From NCBI RefSeq assembly GCF_022758235.1, contig NZ_JALEBG010000003.1, forward strand, positions 124,001 through 188,000: a stretch of DNA of 64,000 bases, written 5' to 3'. This document shows positions 42,441 to 51,725 of this stretch, one piece after another (the first letter of the stretch is position 1; the number at the start of each line of letters is the position of its first letter). The notes beneath the pieces are model-generated. The model ran no database searches, was not told the DNA's origin, and worked only from the letters and a program-made list of their open reading frames with translations. The translations under genes and the position numbers were made by a program. This DNA comes from Pontibacter liquoris (GTDB taxonomy: Bacteria > Bacteroidota > Bacteroidia > Cytophagales > Hymenobacteraceae).

Positions 42441-42470
42441 ATCCTGTTCTGCCATGTGGCAGGGCAGGAT
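42441..42470 (+). terminator. Terminator of rplY
   Basis: Stem ATCCTGTTCTGCCA / TGGCAGGGCAGGAT with two G-T pairs, followed by TTTTTTG, 26 bp past the stop. Confidence 0.85.
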
Positions 42471-42489
42471 TTTTTGTTTCAAATATTTA

Positions 42490-42612
42490 GGACACAGGAT
42501 ACAAGATGCAAGACACAAGACTTGTTATACCTTTGAAGCGACAATAGGGCAAATGCTTTAGCGGATAATTTTCAATCATTATCCTGCATCTTATGTCCAG
42601 CGTCTTGTGCCT
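42490..42612. repeat. Heptad inverted-repeat element F
   Basis: The left arm (42490-42524) is five 7-bp units: GGACACA, GGATACA, AGATGCA, AGACACA, AGACTTG. The right arm (about 42579-42612), read as complement, is AGGCACA, AGACGCT, GGACATA, AGATGCA, GGATAAT. The two arms share the degenerate unit RGAYRCA and are separated by 54 bp. It lies between the rplY terminator and pth. Confidence 0.9.
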
Positions 42613-42619
42613 AAAAAAT

Positions 42620-43246
42620 ATGTTCAATCTCCTTAAAACGTGGCTGGGGCTCGCTGCTCCGGCTACTTCCGAAGATACAAGTATGAAATACCTGATTGTG
42701 GGCCTCGGCAACATAGGCCCCGAATACGCTGAAACGCGCCACAACATAGGCTTTATGGTGCTCGATTACCTGTCCGGTAAGTATGAGGGCCATTTTGAGG
42801 TGAGCCGCCATGCCTTTGTAACCGAGATCAAGAGCAAGGGCCGTACCTATGTGCTGGTAAAACCTACCACCTACATGAACCTGAGCGGAAAAGCCGTGGG
42901 CCACTACCTAAACACGCTGAAAATTCCGGCCGAGCAAATGCTGGTGATCACCGACGACATTGCTCTGCCGTTTGGCAAGATCCGCATCCGCGCCAAAGGC
43001 AGCGCCGGCGGCCACAACGGCCTGAAGCATATTGAAGAAACGCTGGGCCATAACAATTACCCGCGCCTGCGCTTTGGCGTGGGAGACGCTTTCCATAAGG
43101 GCAAGCAGGTAGATTATGTGCTTAGCAAATTCAGCGCCGACGAGCAGATTGACCTGCAAACCCTGATCGAGAAAGCGGCAGATGCAGCACTCGCCTTTGG
43201 TACCATTGGCCTGGAGCGCACCATGAACCAGTTCAACACCAAGTAA
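42620..43246 (+). CDS. pth: Peptidyl-tRNA hydrolase
   Basis: The core MKYLIVGLGNIGPEYAETRHNIGFMVLD begins at ATG 42683 and carries the catalytic His of TRHNIGF; KPTTYMNLSGKAV and GSAGGHNGLKHIEETLG are the other signatures. From 42620 there are 21 extra residues (MFNLLKTWLGLAAPATSEDTS), which read like coding sequence; the shorter 187-residue form from 42683 is the alternative. A start at 42593 lies inside a repeat arm and is rejected. The enzyme frees tRNA from peptidyl-tRNA dropped by ribosomes. It follows rplY in the usual order and ends at a good terminator. Confidence 0.92.
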   Translation: MFNLLKTWLGLAAPATSEDTSMKYLIVGLGNIGPEYAETRHNIGFMVLDYLSGKYEGHFEVSRHAFVTEIKSKGRTYVLVKPTTYMNLSGKAVGHYLNTLKIPAEQMLVITDDIALPFGKIRIRAKGSAGGHNGLKHIEETLGHNNYPRLRFGVGDAFHKGKQVDYVLSKFSADEQIDLQTLIEKAADAALAFGTIGLERTMNQFNTK

Positions 43247-43249
43247 AGC

Positions 43250-43281
43250 AAAAAGAGACGCAAAGTATAGCGTCTCTTTTT
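43250..43281 (+). terminator. Terminator of pth with AAGTATA loop
   Basis: A 12-bp perfect stem AAAAAGAGACGC / GCGTCTCTTTTT; the 8-nt loop is AAAGTATA, i.e. one copy of the window-wide 7-mer. It begins 3 bp past the stop. Confidence 0.92.
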
Positions 43282-43436
43282 GCATCCGGCGGTCTGTATA
43301 TCTATCCTGGCGAAGTATACATATAAATACAGGAGCATCATTATCCCGGTGAGCTACCCGCGGCTGCGGCACTCCGGGTTTATACTTTGTAATTTACTTT
43401 TCCGTCAGCGACAGCAAAACTTTCCTCCCGAAAGTA

Positions 43437-43444
43437 TACTTTTG
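43437..43444 (+). promoter_or_regulatory. -7 promoter box (TACTTTTG) of the MFS gene
   Basis: TACTTTTG matches TAnnTTTG and overlaps the palindromic double motif AAGTATACTT at 43433-43442. It is 30 bp upstream of the ATG. Confidence 0.5.
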
Positions 43445-43473
43445 CCTTTACGCCATACTTTGACACCACAGCT

Positions 43474-44733
43474 ATGAAACGCTTTTTCCTCCTCTACCGC
43501 AATGCCTTTGGCGGCTTGTCCAAGCCCGCCTGGATGATGTCGGTGGTGATGCTCATTAACCGCAGCGGCTCCATGGTAACGCCTTTCCTGGGCGTATACA
43601 TGACCGAGACCCTCGGGTATGGGTTGCGCGAGGCAGGCATTGTGCTCAGCATTTACGGGCTGGGTTCGGTATGTGGTTCGCTGCTGGGTGGCTGGCTCAC
43701 CGATAAGATCGGGCATTTTAAGGTGCAGCTCATCAGCCTGGTGCTGGGCGGCAGTTTATACTTTGTGCTGGTAAACCTGGAGCGTTTCGGGTACCTGGCA
43801 GCGGGCATTTTTGTCCTTAGCCTGGTAAACGACATGCTGCGCCCCGCCAACTCGGCCTCCATCGCCTCCTATGCTAAACCCGAAAACGTAACGCGCGCCT
43901 TCTCGCTCAACCGCATGGCCATTAACCTAGGCTTTTCCATCGGCCCGGCGTTAGGTGGCCTGCTGGCCGCTATCTCGTTCCGGTGGCTGTTTATTGCCGA
44001 TGGCGTTACTTGCATCGCAGCCGGCTTCTTTTTCTTTTTATACTTCCGCAACAAACAGGGCCACCATCCCAGACATCTACCAAAAGACACAACAGCTCAC
44101 CCGCCTGTGCTGCCCGCTTACAAGGACTATACTTTCCTGCTGTTTGTGGGCTTCTGCTGCTGTTTTGCCATTATCTTTTTCCAGCTGTTCTCCACCCTAC
44201 CGCTGTATTACCGCCAGGTCTACGTGTTGCCCGAAAGCCGCATCGGGGTGCTGATGGGCATCAACGGCATGGTTGTTTTCCTGCTCGAAATGATCACCGT
44301 ATACCTGCTCGGCGACAAGGTGCGCAAAGATGTGCTGGTAACGGTTGGGGTGCTTATACTTGGTTTCTCCTTTGTGCTGCTCAACCTGGTGCAGCATATC
44401 AGCGTGCTGTACCTGGCTATGCTGCTCTTAAGTATAGCCGAGATCTGCGCCATGCCGTTTATGGCCACCATTACCGTGGAGCGCTCCAACGACCGGAACC
44501 GCGGCGCCTACATGGGCCTGTATACCATTGCGTATTCGGCGGCCCACGTAGTGGCGCCGTTCCTAGGCACAAGCATTGTGGCGGCGTATGGCTTTGCCAC
44601 GCTCTGGTGGGCAATGGGAGGCTTTGCTGTTGTTTCGGCCGTTGGCTTATACCTGGTAGTGCGGCAGATGGAACGCCAACGGCACCAGCAGCAAATGGCA
44701 GCAACAGCGGCCCAGGCGCTTACAACCGGCTAA
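43474..44733 (+). CDS. MFS transporter, drug:H+ antiporter-like
   Basis: The 419-residue product has 12 membrane segments. The signature loop between segments 2 and 3 is GGWLTDKIGHFKV, and the first segment contains NRSGSMVTPFLGVYM. A central cytoplasmic loop (about residues 190-210, HHPRHLPKDTTAHPP) is His- and Pro-rich. The C-terminus is Gln/Ala-rich. It belongs to the DHA1-like exporters (MdtH/YdeE type); substrate unknown. The gene holds five AAGTATA/TATACTT motifs (43757, 44039, 44128, 44355, 44430) lying in all three codon phases. Confidence 0.9.
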   Translation: MKRFFLLYRNAFGGLSKPAWMMSVVMLINRSGSMVTPFLGVYMTETLGYGLREAGIVLSIYGLGSVCGSLLGGWLTDKIGHFKVQLISLVLGGSLYFVLVNLERFGYLAAGIFVLSLVNDMLRPANSASIASYAKPENVTRAFSLNRMAINLGFSIGPALGGLLAAISFRWLFIADGVTCIAAGFFFFLYFRNKQGHHPRHLPKDTTAHPPVLPAYKDYTFLLFVGFCCCFAIIFFQLFSTLPLYYRQVYVLPESRIGVLMGINGMVVFLLEMITVYLLGDKVRKDVLVTVGVLILGFSFVLLNLVQHISVLYLAMLLLSIAEICAMPFMATITVERSNDRNRGAYMGLYTIAYSAAHVVAPFLGTSIVAAYGFATLWWAMGGFAVVSAVGLYLVVRQMERQRHQQQMAATAAQALTTG

Positions 44734-44847
44734 CCTCTGCTGCTTTTTAAAACCTGACCAACAGTGCCAATGCCTCCCGGAAACGGCGAAGCCAGGTAGC
44801 GGCTACCAGCAAGTATACCGGCCATTATCCGGAGTAGTATAAAACAG

Positions 44848-44880
44848 AAAAGCCCCTGCCTTATACAGACAGGGGCTTTT
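44848..44880. terminator. Bidirectional terminator between MFS gene and metG
   Basis: An 11-bp stem AAAAGCCCCTG / CAGGGGCTTTT with an 11-nt loop and A/T tails on both sides, between convergent genes. Confidence 0.85.
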
Positions 44881-44899
44881 TGCTATTACAAAATATACG

Positions 44900-46939
44900 T
44901 TAGCTGACGCCGCTGCCATTCACTACCTGCTTGCCGGGCTGTATAAAAGCCAGCGAGCCGTCGGCGTTCTCGGCCATCAGGATCATGCCCTGGCTGGTGA
45001 TGCCTTTGATATCGCGGGGCGCCAGGTTAACAAGTATACTTACCTGCTGGCCGATGACCTCTTCGGGGCTGAAGAACTCGGCAATGCCGCTCACCACTGT
45101 GCGCTTGTCCAGGCCTGTATCGATCGTTAGTTTCAGGAGCTTTTTGGTTTTGGCTACTTTCTCAGCTTCCAGGATCGTGCCGATGCGGATGTCCATTTTA
45201 CTGAAATCCTCGAAGGTGATATCATCTTTGGCCGGCTCTACGGTAGCGTTCGCCAGCACGTTGGCCGTTTTGGTGTCCAGCAGTTTTTGTACCTGCGCGT
45301 CCACAGCCGCATCTTCCACCTTCTCGAACAGCAGTTCCGGTTTGCCCGTCATGTGGCCTGCCGGCAGCAGGTCGGCAGCGCCGGCATCCGCCCACATGCC
45401 CGGGTTCATACCTAACATGCTGCGCAGCTTGCCAGCAGACTGTGGCAGAAATGGCTCCATCAGGATAGCCAGGCTGCCGGAGATCTGCAGCGCAATATTC
45501 ATAATGGTTTTTACCCGCTCCGGGTCTGTTTTGATGAGTTTCCAGGGCTCTGTATCGGCCAGGTACTTGTTGCCCAGGCGCGCCAGGTTCATCAGTTCCC
45601 CCAGGGCATCACGGAAGCGGTAGCGCTCAATATAGGTCGCAATCACCATTGGCATGCCTTCCAGCACGCCCAGCACTTCTTTGTCATAGTCGTACAGCTC
45701 GCCGCGGGCCGGCACCTGGCCCTCGTAGTATTTCTGGGTAAGCACCACGGCCCGGTTGATGAAGTTACCAAGTATGGCCAGCAGCTCGTTGTTATTGCGG
45801 GCCTGGTAGTCTTTCCAGGTAAAGTCGTTGTCTTTGGTTTCGGGCATGTTGGCAGCCAGCACATAGCGCAGCACATCAGCCTTGCCCGGGAAATCCTCCA
45901 TATACTCGTGCAGCCACACCGCCCAGTTGCGGGAGGTGGAGATCTTGTCGCCTTCCAGGTTCAGGAACTCGTTGGCCGGCACATTGTCCGGAAGTATAAA
46001 ATCGCCGTGTGCCTTGAGCATACTTGGGAAAATGATGCAGTGGAACACGATATTGTCTTTGCCGATAAAGTGCACCAGCTTGGTTTCCGGGTCTTTCCAG
46101 TATTTCTCCCAATCCTCGGTCAGGGCTTTGGTCGCGGAAATGTAGCCGATCGGCGCATCGAACCACACATAGAGTACCTTACCTTCAGCGCCTGGCAGCG
46201 GCACCGGCACGCCCCAATCCAGGTCGCGGGTTACGGCGCGGGGCTGCAGGCCCTGGTCTATCCAGCTTTTGCACTGCCCGTATACATTCGGTTTCCAGTC
46301 CGATTTATGCCCTTCCACGATCCACTCGCGCAGCCACTGCTCATACTCGTTCAGGGGCAGGTACCAGTGCTTTGTTTCGCGCAGCACCGGTTTGAGTCCG
46401 CTTAGGGTACTTTTCGGGTTGATCAGATCAGTGGCATTGAGCGAGGAGCCGCAGTTTTCGCACTGGTCGCCATAGGCATTCTCGTTGCCGCAGCGCGGGC
46501 AGGTGCCAGTAATATAACGGTCGGCCAGGAACTGCTGCGCGCCTTCGTCATAATACTGCTGCGTGGTCTGCTCAATAAATTTGCCCTCGTTGTAAAGCTT
46601 CAGGAAAAAGTCTGACGCCGTTTCGGCATGTATTTTAGAGGAGGTGCGGTCGTATACATCAAACGACACGTTAAATTCGGCAAACGATCGTTTGATCAGC
46701 TCATGGTATTTGTCCACGGCCTGCTGAGGCGTGATGCCTTCTTTTTTGGCGCGGATAGTGATAGGCACCCCATGCTCGTCGGAGCCGCAGATAAACTTCA
46801 CGTCCCGGTTTTGCAGGCGCAGGTAGCGCACGTAGATATCAGCAGGCAGGTATACCCCGGCCAGGTGCCCGATATGCACGGGGCCATTGGCGTAAGGCAA
46901 AGCAGCTGTAACAGTATAACGTTTCGGATTTGTCGTCAT
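44900..46939 (-). CDS. metG: Methionyl-tRNA synthetase with C-terminal tRNA-binding domain
   Basis: The 679-residue product is a class I synthetase with the HIGH motif in [12 protein letters not shown] near residue 22, a four-cysteine zinc knuckle [18 protein letters not shown] near residue 145, and the KMSKS loop in the form KISTS ([13 protein letters not shown]). A Trbp111/EMAP-like domain covers about the last 110 residues ([22 protein letters not shown] region). It charges initiator and elongator tRNA-Met. The gene is alone, with a TATATTTG promoter box upstream. Full length and intact. Confidence 0.97.
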   Translation of the reverse strand: MTTNPKRYTVTAALPYANGPVHIGHLAGVYLPADIYVRYLRLQNRDVKFICGSDEHGVPITIRAKKEGITPQQAVDKYHELIKRSFAEFNVSFDVYDRTSSKIHAETASDFFLKLYNEGKFIEQTTQQYYDEGAQQFLADRYITGTCPRCGNENAYGDQCENCGSSLNATDLINPKSTLSGLKPVLRETKHWYLPLNEYEQWLREWIVEGHKSDWKPNVYGQCKSWIDQGLQPRAVTRDLDWGVPVPLPGAEGKVLYVWFDAPIGYISATKALTEDWEKYWKDPETKLVHFIGKDNIVFHCIIFPSMLKAHGDFILPDNVPANEFLNLEGDKISTSRNWAVWLHEYMEDFPGKADVLRYVLAANMPETKDNDFTWKDYQARNNNELLAILGNFINRAVVLTQKYYEGQVPARGELYDYDKEVLGVLEGMPMVIATYIERYRFRDALGELMNLARLGNKYLADTEPWKLIKTDPERVKTIMNIALQISGSLAILMEPFLPQSAGKLRSMLGMNPGMWADAGAADLLPAGHMTGKPELLFEKVEDAAVDAQVQKLLDTKTANVLANATVEPAKDDITFEDFSKMDIRIGTILEAEKVAKTKKLLKLTIDTGLDKRTVVSGIAEFFSPEEVIGQQVSILVNLAPRDIKGITSQGMILMAENADGSLAFIQPGKQVVNGSGVS

Positions 46940-46955
46940 GTCTAAGATTAAAATA

Positions 46956-46963
46956 CAAATATA
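46956..46963 (-). promoter_or_regulatory. -7 promoter box (TATATTTG) of metG
   Basis: Minus-strand TATATTTG matches TAnnTTTG, 17 bp upstream of the metG ATG. Confidence 0.45.
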
Positions 46964-47167
46964 CGAAAGCCGAATGGATTGCCCTGCCGCTAATCGCGCA
47001 AAATGCCATCAGCCAGGTTTACCCACGGCAGCTATTTTCGTAAGTATAAACCGGTTTGCCCGGTTACAGCGGCAAACGCACGGAAAAAGAAGCCCGGAAG
47101 CTGCCGCCATACCTGCGGTACAGCTCTCGGATCAGCAATTCACCCTTCAATCAAAAAGGAGAAGCAC

Positions 47168-47392
47168 ATGAAAAATAAAGATAATTTCAGAACCCGCCGC
47201 GAAGATGGCGATGAGTTGGGAGAGCGAGGAGAAAATCAGAAAATCACGAAGAACCCTGCCCCCGAAAATGCGGACCAGGAATCGGACACGACCCCGCCCG
47301 ACCACGAAGTATACGTAGACCTGGAGCCGGACGAATTGCACCTGGACGAGGAGCCACTGGATGTAACCGCTCCGGACGAAAATGACAAATAG
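47168..47392 (+). CDS. Small acidic hypothetical protein (74 aa)
   Basis: No family is recognised. From ATG 47168 the 74-residue product is very hydrophilic: a basic start (MKNKDNFRTRRED), then an acidic, Pro-rich tail with many Asp and Glu (YVDLEPDELHLDEEPLDV), probably disordered. A clear Shine-Dalgarno AAAGGAG lies 5-11 bp before the ATG, unusual in this phylum, and decides the start; a longer frame from 47003 has no coding character. A perfect 21-bp-stem terminator follows 8 bp after the stop, so this is a complete unit. Confidence 0.7.
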   Translation: MKNKDNFRTRREDGDELGERGENQKITKNPAPENADQESDTTPPDHEVYVDLEPDELHLDEEPLDVTAPDENDK

Positions 47393-47400
47393 TTTCGCTA

Positions 47401-47446
47401 AAAGCCACCGCCCTGCCCCGGTTAGCCGGGGCAGGGCGGTGGCTTT
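47401..47446 (+). terminator. Very strong hairpin after the acidic protein gene
   Basis: A 21-bp perfect stem AAAGCCACCGCCCTGCCCCG-G with its complement and loop TTAG, followed by AT. It is the most stable hairpin in the window. Confidence 0.88.
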
Positions 47447-47529
47447 ATAGCAAGTATAAAGGCAGCAAGTATAAAAGGTATTCGGTCAACACGCGCTATG
47501 CGCCTGCTTTTATATTTGCCAGCGCCTGC

Positions 47530-47796
47530 TTAGTCGTTTTTGCCATACATAAAATCATACCCCACCTGCGTCAGCATCAGGCCATCGGGTGCCGGGTTCA
47601 CAAAGCCTTCTTTGGTGAGGTGATGCTCGGCCTCTTTCTGCACATCCTTATACTTGGGGTAATGCTCCTGCAGGTAAGGATAAAGCTGCTGGTAAGACAA
47701 GGTGCCGCCTTCCGGTACCTGCATGGCTTTGAAAGCCGCGATGATGCACTGCGTTAAATTCTCAATATTATCTGCTTCTGAATGTAGTTCTGGCAT
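47530..47796 (-). CDS. Small hypothetical protein (88 aa)
   Basis: No named family is recognised. The 88-residue soluble product has an acidic start (MPELHSEADNIENLTQCIIAAFKAMQ region), then GGTLSYQQLYPYLQEHYPKYKDVQKEAEHHL and TKEGFVNPAPDGLMLTQVGYDFMYGK. The pattern of helices followed by a beta-turn with 'GFVNP..DGLMLTQ.GYDF' resembles a small winged-helix fold, though without evident DNA-binding charge; this is only a guess. Single gene on the minus strand, convergent with the acidic protein gene. Confidence 0.7.
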   Translation of the reverse strand: MPELHSEADNIENLTQCIIAAFKAMQVPEGGTLSYQQLYPYLQEHYPKYKDVQKEAEHHLTKEGFVNPAPDGLMLTQVGYDFMYGKND

Positions 47797-48185
47797 AACG
47801 TTAAACTTTTGGTGTGAAGTTTAAGTACGGCTGCCGTTCCGGTATTGTTAAGCGCCGCCGCCCCACGTGGCAGGTATAATGTGGATTAATAGCCGCCGCC
47901 GGCGCAGTTGGCAACCAATTTCTGGCAAAGCCTTTTCAAAACGAACCGGGGTCTTTTTGCAGCCAGAATTTAATGCAATTTCCGGAAGGTACTACGCCGG
48001 TTTGAAGGCCCGCGCAATTTTCCTAATACCTTATGAAACAAAGCCTAGCAACTTTATGTTGCCTTTCTAGCCCGCGCTTCTGCCGGCCGTAAATAAATTA
48101 ATACAACCATAACCTGTTTATTTCGAGCGGACTAGTGAAAATCTAAACCCTTTTCAGTATTTTTGCACCTCGAAAAACCTATTCA
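47797..48185. other. 389-bp gap between divergent 88-aa gene and typA
   Basis: No gene is supported. The typA promoter box lies at 48158-48165. The rest is of mixed composition; one short frame (47867-48070) has no family character. No repeat of the kinds described elsewhere is seen. Confidence 0.55.
48158..48165 (+). promoter_or_regulatory. -7 promoter box (TATTTTTG) of typA
   Basis: TATTTTTG matches TAnnTTTG, 20 bp upstream of the typA ATG. Confidence 0.5.
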
Positions 48186-49991
48186 ATGCAAAACATTCGA
48201 AATATTGCGATTATCGCACACGTAGACCACGGTAAAACAACACTCGTGGACAAGATCATCCATGCTTCCAAGCTATTCGCTGACCACCAGCACTTTGATG
48301 ACCTGATACTGGACAACAACGACCTGGAGCGCGAACGAGGCATCACGATCGTTTCTAAAAACGTGTCGGTTCGTTACAAAGGTGTAAAGATCAACGTTAT
48401 TGACACGCCTGGTCACGCCGACTTCGGCGGTGAAGTGGAGCGCGTTCTGAAGATGGCCGATGGCGTACTGCTTTTAGTAGACGCTTTTGAAGGTGCCATG
48501 CCCCAGACCCGTTTCGTATTGGGCAAAGCCATCCAGTTGGGCCTTAAGCCGATTGTGGTGGTAAACAAAGTGGATAAAGACAACTGCCGCCCTGATGAGG
48601 TGCACGAGCAGGTATTTGACCTGATGTTTAACCTGGAAGCTACTGAAGACCAGCTGGACTTTACAACGCTTTATGGTTCTTCTAAACAGGGCTGGATGAG
48701 CACCGACTGGACCAAGCCAACTGACAACATCACGCCATTGCTGGATGCCATCATCGATGTGATCCCACCGGCGCCATACTTAGATGGCACGCCGCAGATG
48801 CAGATCACCTCGCTCGACTATTCTTCATTCGTAGGTCGTATCGCTATCGGTCGTGTGCACCGCGGCACCCTGAAAGAAGGTATGCCGATCAGCTTGTGCA
48901 AAGCCGACGGATCAATTAAAAAAGGAAAGATTGCCGAGCTGCAGATTTTTGAAGGCCTGGGCCGCAAGAACGTAGCCGAAGTATCAGCAGGCGAGATCTG
49001 CGCTGTAACTGGTATAGAAGGATTTGACATTGGCGACACCATTGCCGATGCTGTGAACCCGGAGCCGTTAAAGCGTATCTCTATTGATGAGCCAACTATG
49101 AACATGCTCTTCACGATCAACAACTCTCCTTTCTTCGGCAAAGAGGGCAAGTTCGTGACATCACGCCACCTGCGTGACCGCCTGTTCAAGGAAACTGAGA
49201 AAAACCTGGCCCTGCGCGTACAGGAAACTGATCGTGAAGATACCTTCCTGGTATTCGGTCGTGGTATCCTGCACTTGTCTGTACTGATCGAGACCATGCG
49301 CCGCGAAGGCTATGAGTTGCAGGTAGGCCAGCCACAGGTAATTTATAAAGAAATTGACGGTGTGCGTTGCGAGCCGATCGAGCACATGGTAGTGGACGTA
49401 CCCGAAGAAACAGCCGGTAAGGTTATTGAACTGGTAACACAGCGCAAAGGCGAACTGACCATCATGGAGCCAAAGGGAGACCTGCAGCACCTGGAGTTCA
49501 ACATCCCGGCGCGTGGCCTGATTGGTCTGCGTAACAACGTACTGACCGCTACTGCCGGTGAGGCCATCATGAACCACCGCTTCAGCCGTTACGAGCCATA
49601 CAAAGGCACCATCCCTGGCCGTATCAACGGTTCTATCATTTCGATGGAAACAGGTCCGGGCACGGCTTACTCTATTGATAAGCTGCAGGACCGTGGTTTC
49701 TTCTTCGTAGATCCGGGCGTGGATGTATACATGGGCCAGGTAATTGGCGAGCACAGCCGCCAGAACGACATCACAGTGAACATTCAGAAAGGTAAGAAGC
49801 TGACCAACATGCGTGCTTCAGGTTCTGACAACAACGTGAAGATCGCCCCGGCCAAGCATTTCTCGCTGGAGGAAGCCATGGAATACATCCAGAAAGACGA
49901 ATTGCTGGAAGTAACGCCAAAGAGCATCCGTATGCGTAAGATCTACCTCGACGAGAACGAGCGTAACCGCAACTCCAAAGCAGAAGCGTAA
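48186..49991 (+). CDS. typA: Translational GTPase TypA (BipA)
   Basis: The 601-residue product is full length. G1 is AHVDHGKTTLVDKI at residue 11, G2 lies in ERERGITI, G3 is DTPGHADFGGEVER, G4 is NKVDKDN; EF-G-like domains and the BipA-specific C-terminal domain (DELLEVTPKSIRMRKIYLDENERNR region) follow. It binds the ribosome and helps 50S assembly and adaptation to cold or stress. Codon use here is slightly biased to frequent codons, as for abundant proteins. It is monocistronic. Confidence 0.97.
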   Translation: MQNIRNIAIIAHVDHGKTTLVDKIIHASKLFADHQHFDDLILDNNDLERERGITIVSKNVSVRYKGVKINVIDTPGHADFGGEVERVLKMADGVLLLVDAFEGAMPQTRFVLGKAIQLGLKPIVVVNKVDKDNCRPDEVHEQVFDLMFNLEATEDQLDFTTLYGSSKQGWMSTDWTKPTDNITPLLDAIIDVIPPAPYLDGTPQMQITSLDYSSFVGRIAIGRVHRGTLKEGMPISLCKADGSIKKGKIAELQIFEGLGRKNVAEVSAGEICAVTGIEGFDIGDTIADAVNPEPLKRISIDEPTMNMLFTINNSPFFGKEGKFVTSRHLRDRLFKETEKNLALRVQETDREDTFLVFGRGILHLSVLIETMRREGYELQVGQPQVIYKEIDGVRCEPIEHMVVDVPEETAGKVIELVTQRKGELTIMEPKGDLQHLEFNIPARGLIGLRNNVLTATAGEAIMNHRFSRYEPYKGTIPGRINGSIISMETGPGTAYSIDKLQDRGFFFVDPGVDVYMGQVIGEHSRQNDITVNIQKGKKLTNMRASGSDNNVKIAPAKHFSLEEAMEYIQKDELLEVTPKSIRMRKIYLDENERNRNSKAEA

Positions 49992-50013
49992 GCAATAGAC
50001 ACGCTACAAGTAT

Positions 50014-50051
50014 AAAAAGGCCTGCCGCTGTATAGTGGCAGGCCTTTTTTT
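50014..50051 (+). terminator. Terminator of typA
   Basis: A 13-bp stem AAAAAGGCCTGCC / GGCAGGCCTTTTT with a 10-nt loop and long T-run, 22 bp past the stop; an AAGTATA motif abuts the left arm. Confidence 0.92.
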
Positions 50052-50245
50052 GTGCATAATCCAGCGACATGTATAACCCAGGGCGCTACCGGCGTTGTGA
50101 TCAATGGAAATGAAGTATGGCAAGGCCTCCGGCACTGTCTTTGATTGAAAGGAATCTACGCCGGCACAGCAGATCGTTCCTATTAGCAGGTCCGATTCAG
50201 CACCCGAAGTAACCTTATTTACGAAATGTGGTAAGCTACCTTGTT

Positions 50246-51421
50246 ATGTATAAAAGATATCTTTTTATCGGCTGGAGCTCCCTCCTGCTGCTGTTCACGC
50301 TGCCTGCCCTGGCACAAACCACCACCGGCAAAAAAGCGACTACAAAGCCAAAAGCCCAACAAACGCAGCCAACCAGCGCTGCAGCAAAAGTCCCGGCAAC
50401 GGCAGAAACACCGGCCGCCGCAGCCATGCCCTTTGGTAAAGGAGCAGAGTACGGCCTGCTGCAGGCCTGGGCTGGTTATGATTTTACACCCGGCAGTAAA
50501 GTGATTTTCGAAGACTACCTGACAGGAGAAGATCAGGGCGAATTTCCGTCGCAGTGGGACCTGATGAGAGGACAGCTGGAAACCGCTACCTATGGCAGCA
50601 GCACTGTGCTCAATCTAAAGGAAACCGGCACCATAATCCGGCCGATGATGCTGGAAGAAAAGTGGCTCCCCGGAACCGCTACTATCGAAATGGATGTGCT
50701 CTTTGAATCAGCAGCGCCGGGCGTTACCTACAAGCTCTACCTAACGGCCAGTGGCGATAAAAGCAATGAAACGACCAACGGCGACTTTGCAAATCCGATC
50801 GAGGTCAGCGCTGCCGGGCTCAAATTCATGACCACCGACTCTACCTCGGCTGAACTGAAAGCGGCCCCTACTAAATTCCAGTGGCGCCATGTGTCTGTCG
50901 GGCTCAACAAAAACCAACTCGACGTATACCTGGACCAGTATCACCTGCTCCATCTTACCGGCCTGAAAGGCACGCCTACCGGTTTGCGCATTGCTGTAGA
51001 AAAGGTTAAACAACCGAACACGATGGTGCGGAATGTATTTGTGACCGAAGGCAGTAACCCCTTCCCCAGGCAGCTGGCCGCAGACAGCCCTTTTGTGACG
51101 TACGGCCTTAAGTTTGACCCTTACAGCGCCACCATGCGCCCCGAATCGGCCGGAACCCTGCAGCGCCTCATCCAGCTGCTGCAAGCCCAGCCGCAACTAA
51201 AACTAAGTATAGAAAGCCATACCGGTAGCCTAGGAGACGAGAACTTTAATCTGAAACTCAGCCAGCAGCGGGCGGATGCCGTGAAAGCTTACCTCACCTA
51301 CCTGGGCATTGCGCCGGAGCGGCTATCGGCCAAAGGCTGGGGCAAAGCCAAACCGCTTGACAAAAGCTCCTCTGAAAAAGCAGAGCAAAACAACAACCGC
51401 ATCGAGCTTATTAAACTATAA
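50246..51421 (+). CDS. OmpA family protein with degenerate peptidoglycan-binding site
   Basis: From ATG 50246 the product has 391 residues: signal peptide (MYKRYLFIGWSSLLLLFTLPALAQ), a Thr/Lys/Ala/Pro linker to about residue 65, a concanavalin-like N-terminal domain (YDFTPGSKVIFEDYLTGEDQGEFPSQW and so on) and a C-terminal OmpA-like domain of about 110 residues. That domain has LSQQRADAVKAYL with the conserved Arg, but the Asp normally found in the HTD motif is Gly (HTG, residue 327), and the closing N-R-R is NNR. This Asp and Arg together bind diaminopimelate in typical OmpA domains, so peptidoglycan binding is probably weak. A GTG start at 50228 is possible. A paralogue with an intact site follows 300 bp downstream. 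Confidence 0.9.
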   Translation: MYKRYLFIGWSSLLLLFTLPALAQTTTGKKATTKPKAQQTQPTSAAAKVPATAETPAAAAMPFGKGAEYGLLQAWAGYDFTPGSKVIFEDYLTGEDQGEFPSQWDLMRGQLETATYGSSTVLNLKETGTIIRPMMLEEKWLPGTATIEMDVLFESAAPGVTYKLYLTASGDKSNETTNGDFANPIEVSAAGLKFMTTDSTSAELKAAPTKFQWRHVSVGLNKNQLDVYLDQYHLLHLTGLKGTPTGLRIAVEKVKQPNTMVRNVFVTEGSNPFPRQLAADSPFVTYGLKFDPYSATMRPESAGTLQRLIQLLQAQPQLKLSIESHTGSLGDENFNLKLSQQRADAVKAYLTYLGIAPERLSAKGWGKAKPLDKSSSEKAEQNNNRIELIKL

Positions 51422-51725
51422 GAACTGCCTGCATTGCAACGCAGCACCGGCGCAGAAACGATGTTTCTGTGCCGGTGCTGTTTTATAGCGATGTCAAAGT
51501 ATACCGGCTGCCCCGGAACGGTACGGCCTTCCCTCAATTTCTCTCTTGCAGCAACTCTCCTGCATGATCGAACTTTGAAGACGCGCAAGCGCCTCTGGTA
51601 TTCTCACCCATAACAAGAGGGTTTTTACACGCTATCCTCTTCATATTACTTAACTATTTAAACAATTATTGTAATTATTTAAATAATAATTTTCCTTTAC
51701 GGCTTCTTCTAGACCTTCTATTCCT
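51422..51725. other. 304-bp gap between the two OmpA paralogues
   Basis: It contains the terminator of the first gene (51442-51480), an AAGTATA motif (51497), and an AT-rich segment (51650-51700) with interrupted AATTATT words that probably carries the promoter of the second gene. No gene is seen. Confidence 0.6.
51442..51480 (+). terminator. Terminator of the first OmpA gene
   Basis: Stem CAGCACCGGCGCAGAAAC (51442-51459) pairs with 51463-51480 over 18 bp with one G-T pair; the loop is 3 nt and TTTT follows. Confidence 0.88.

Noticed and set aside
42593..42619. ATG at 42593 as the start of pth
   Set aside because: It lies inside the right arm of heptad element F and gives an N-terminus unlike the family.
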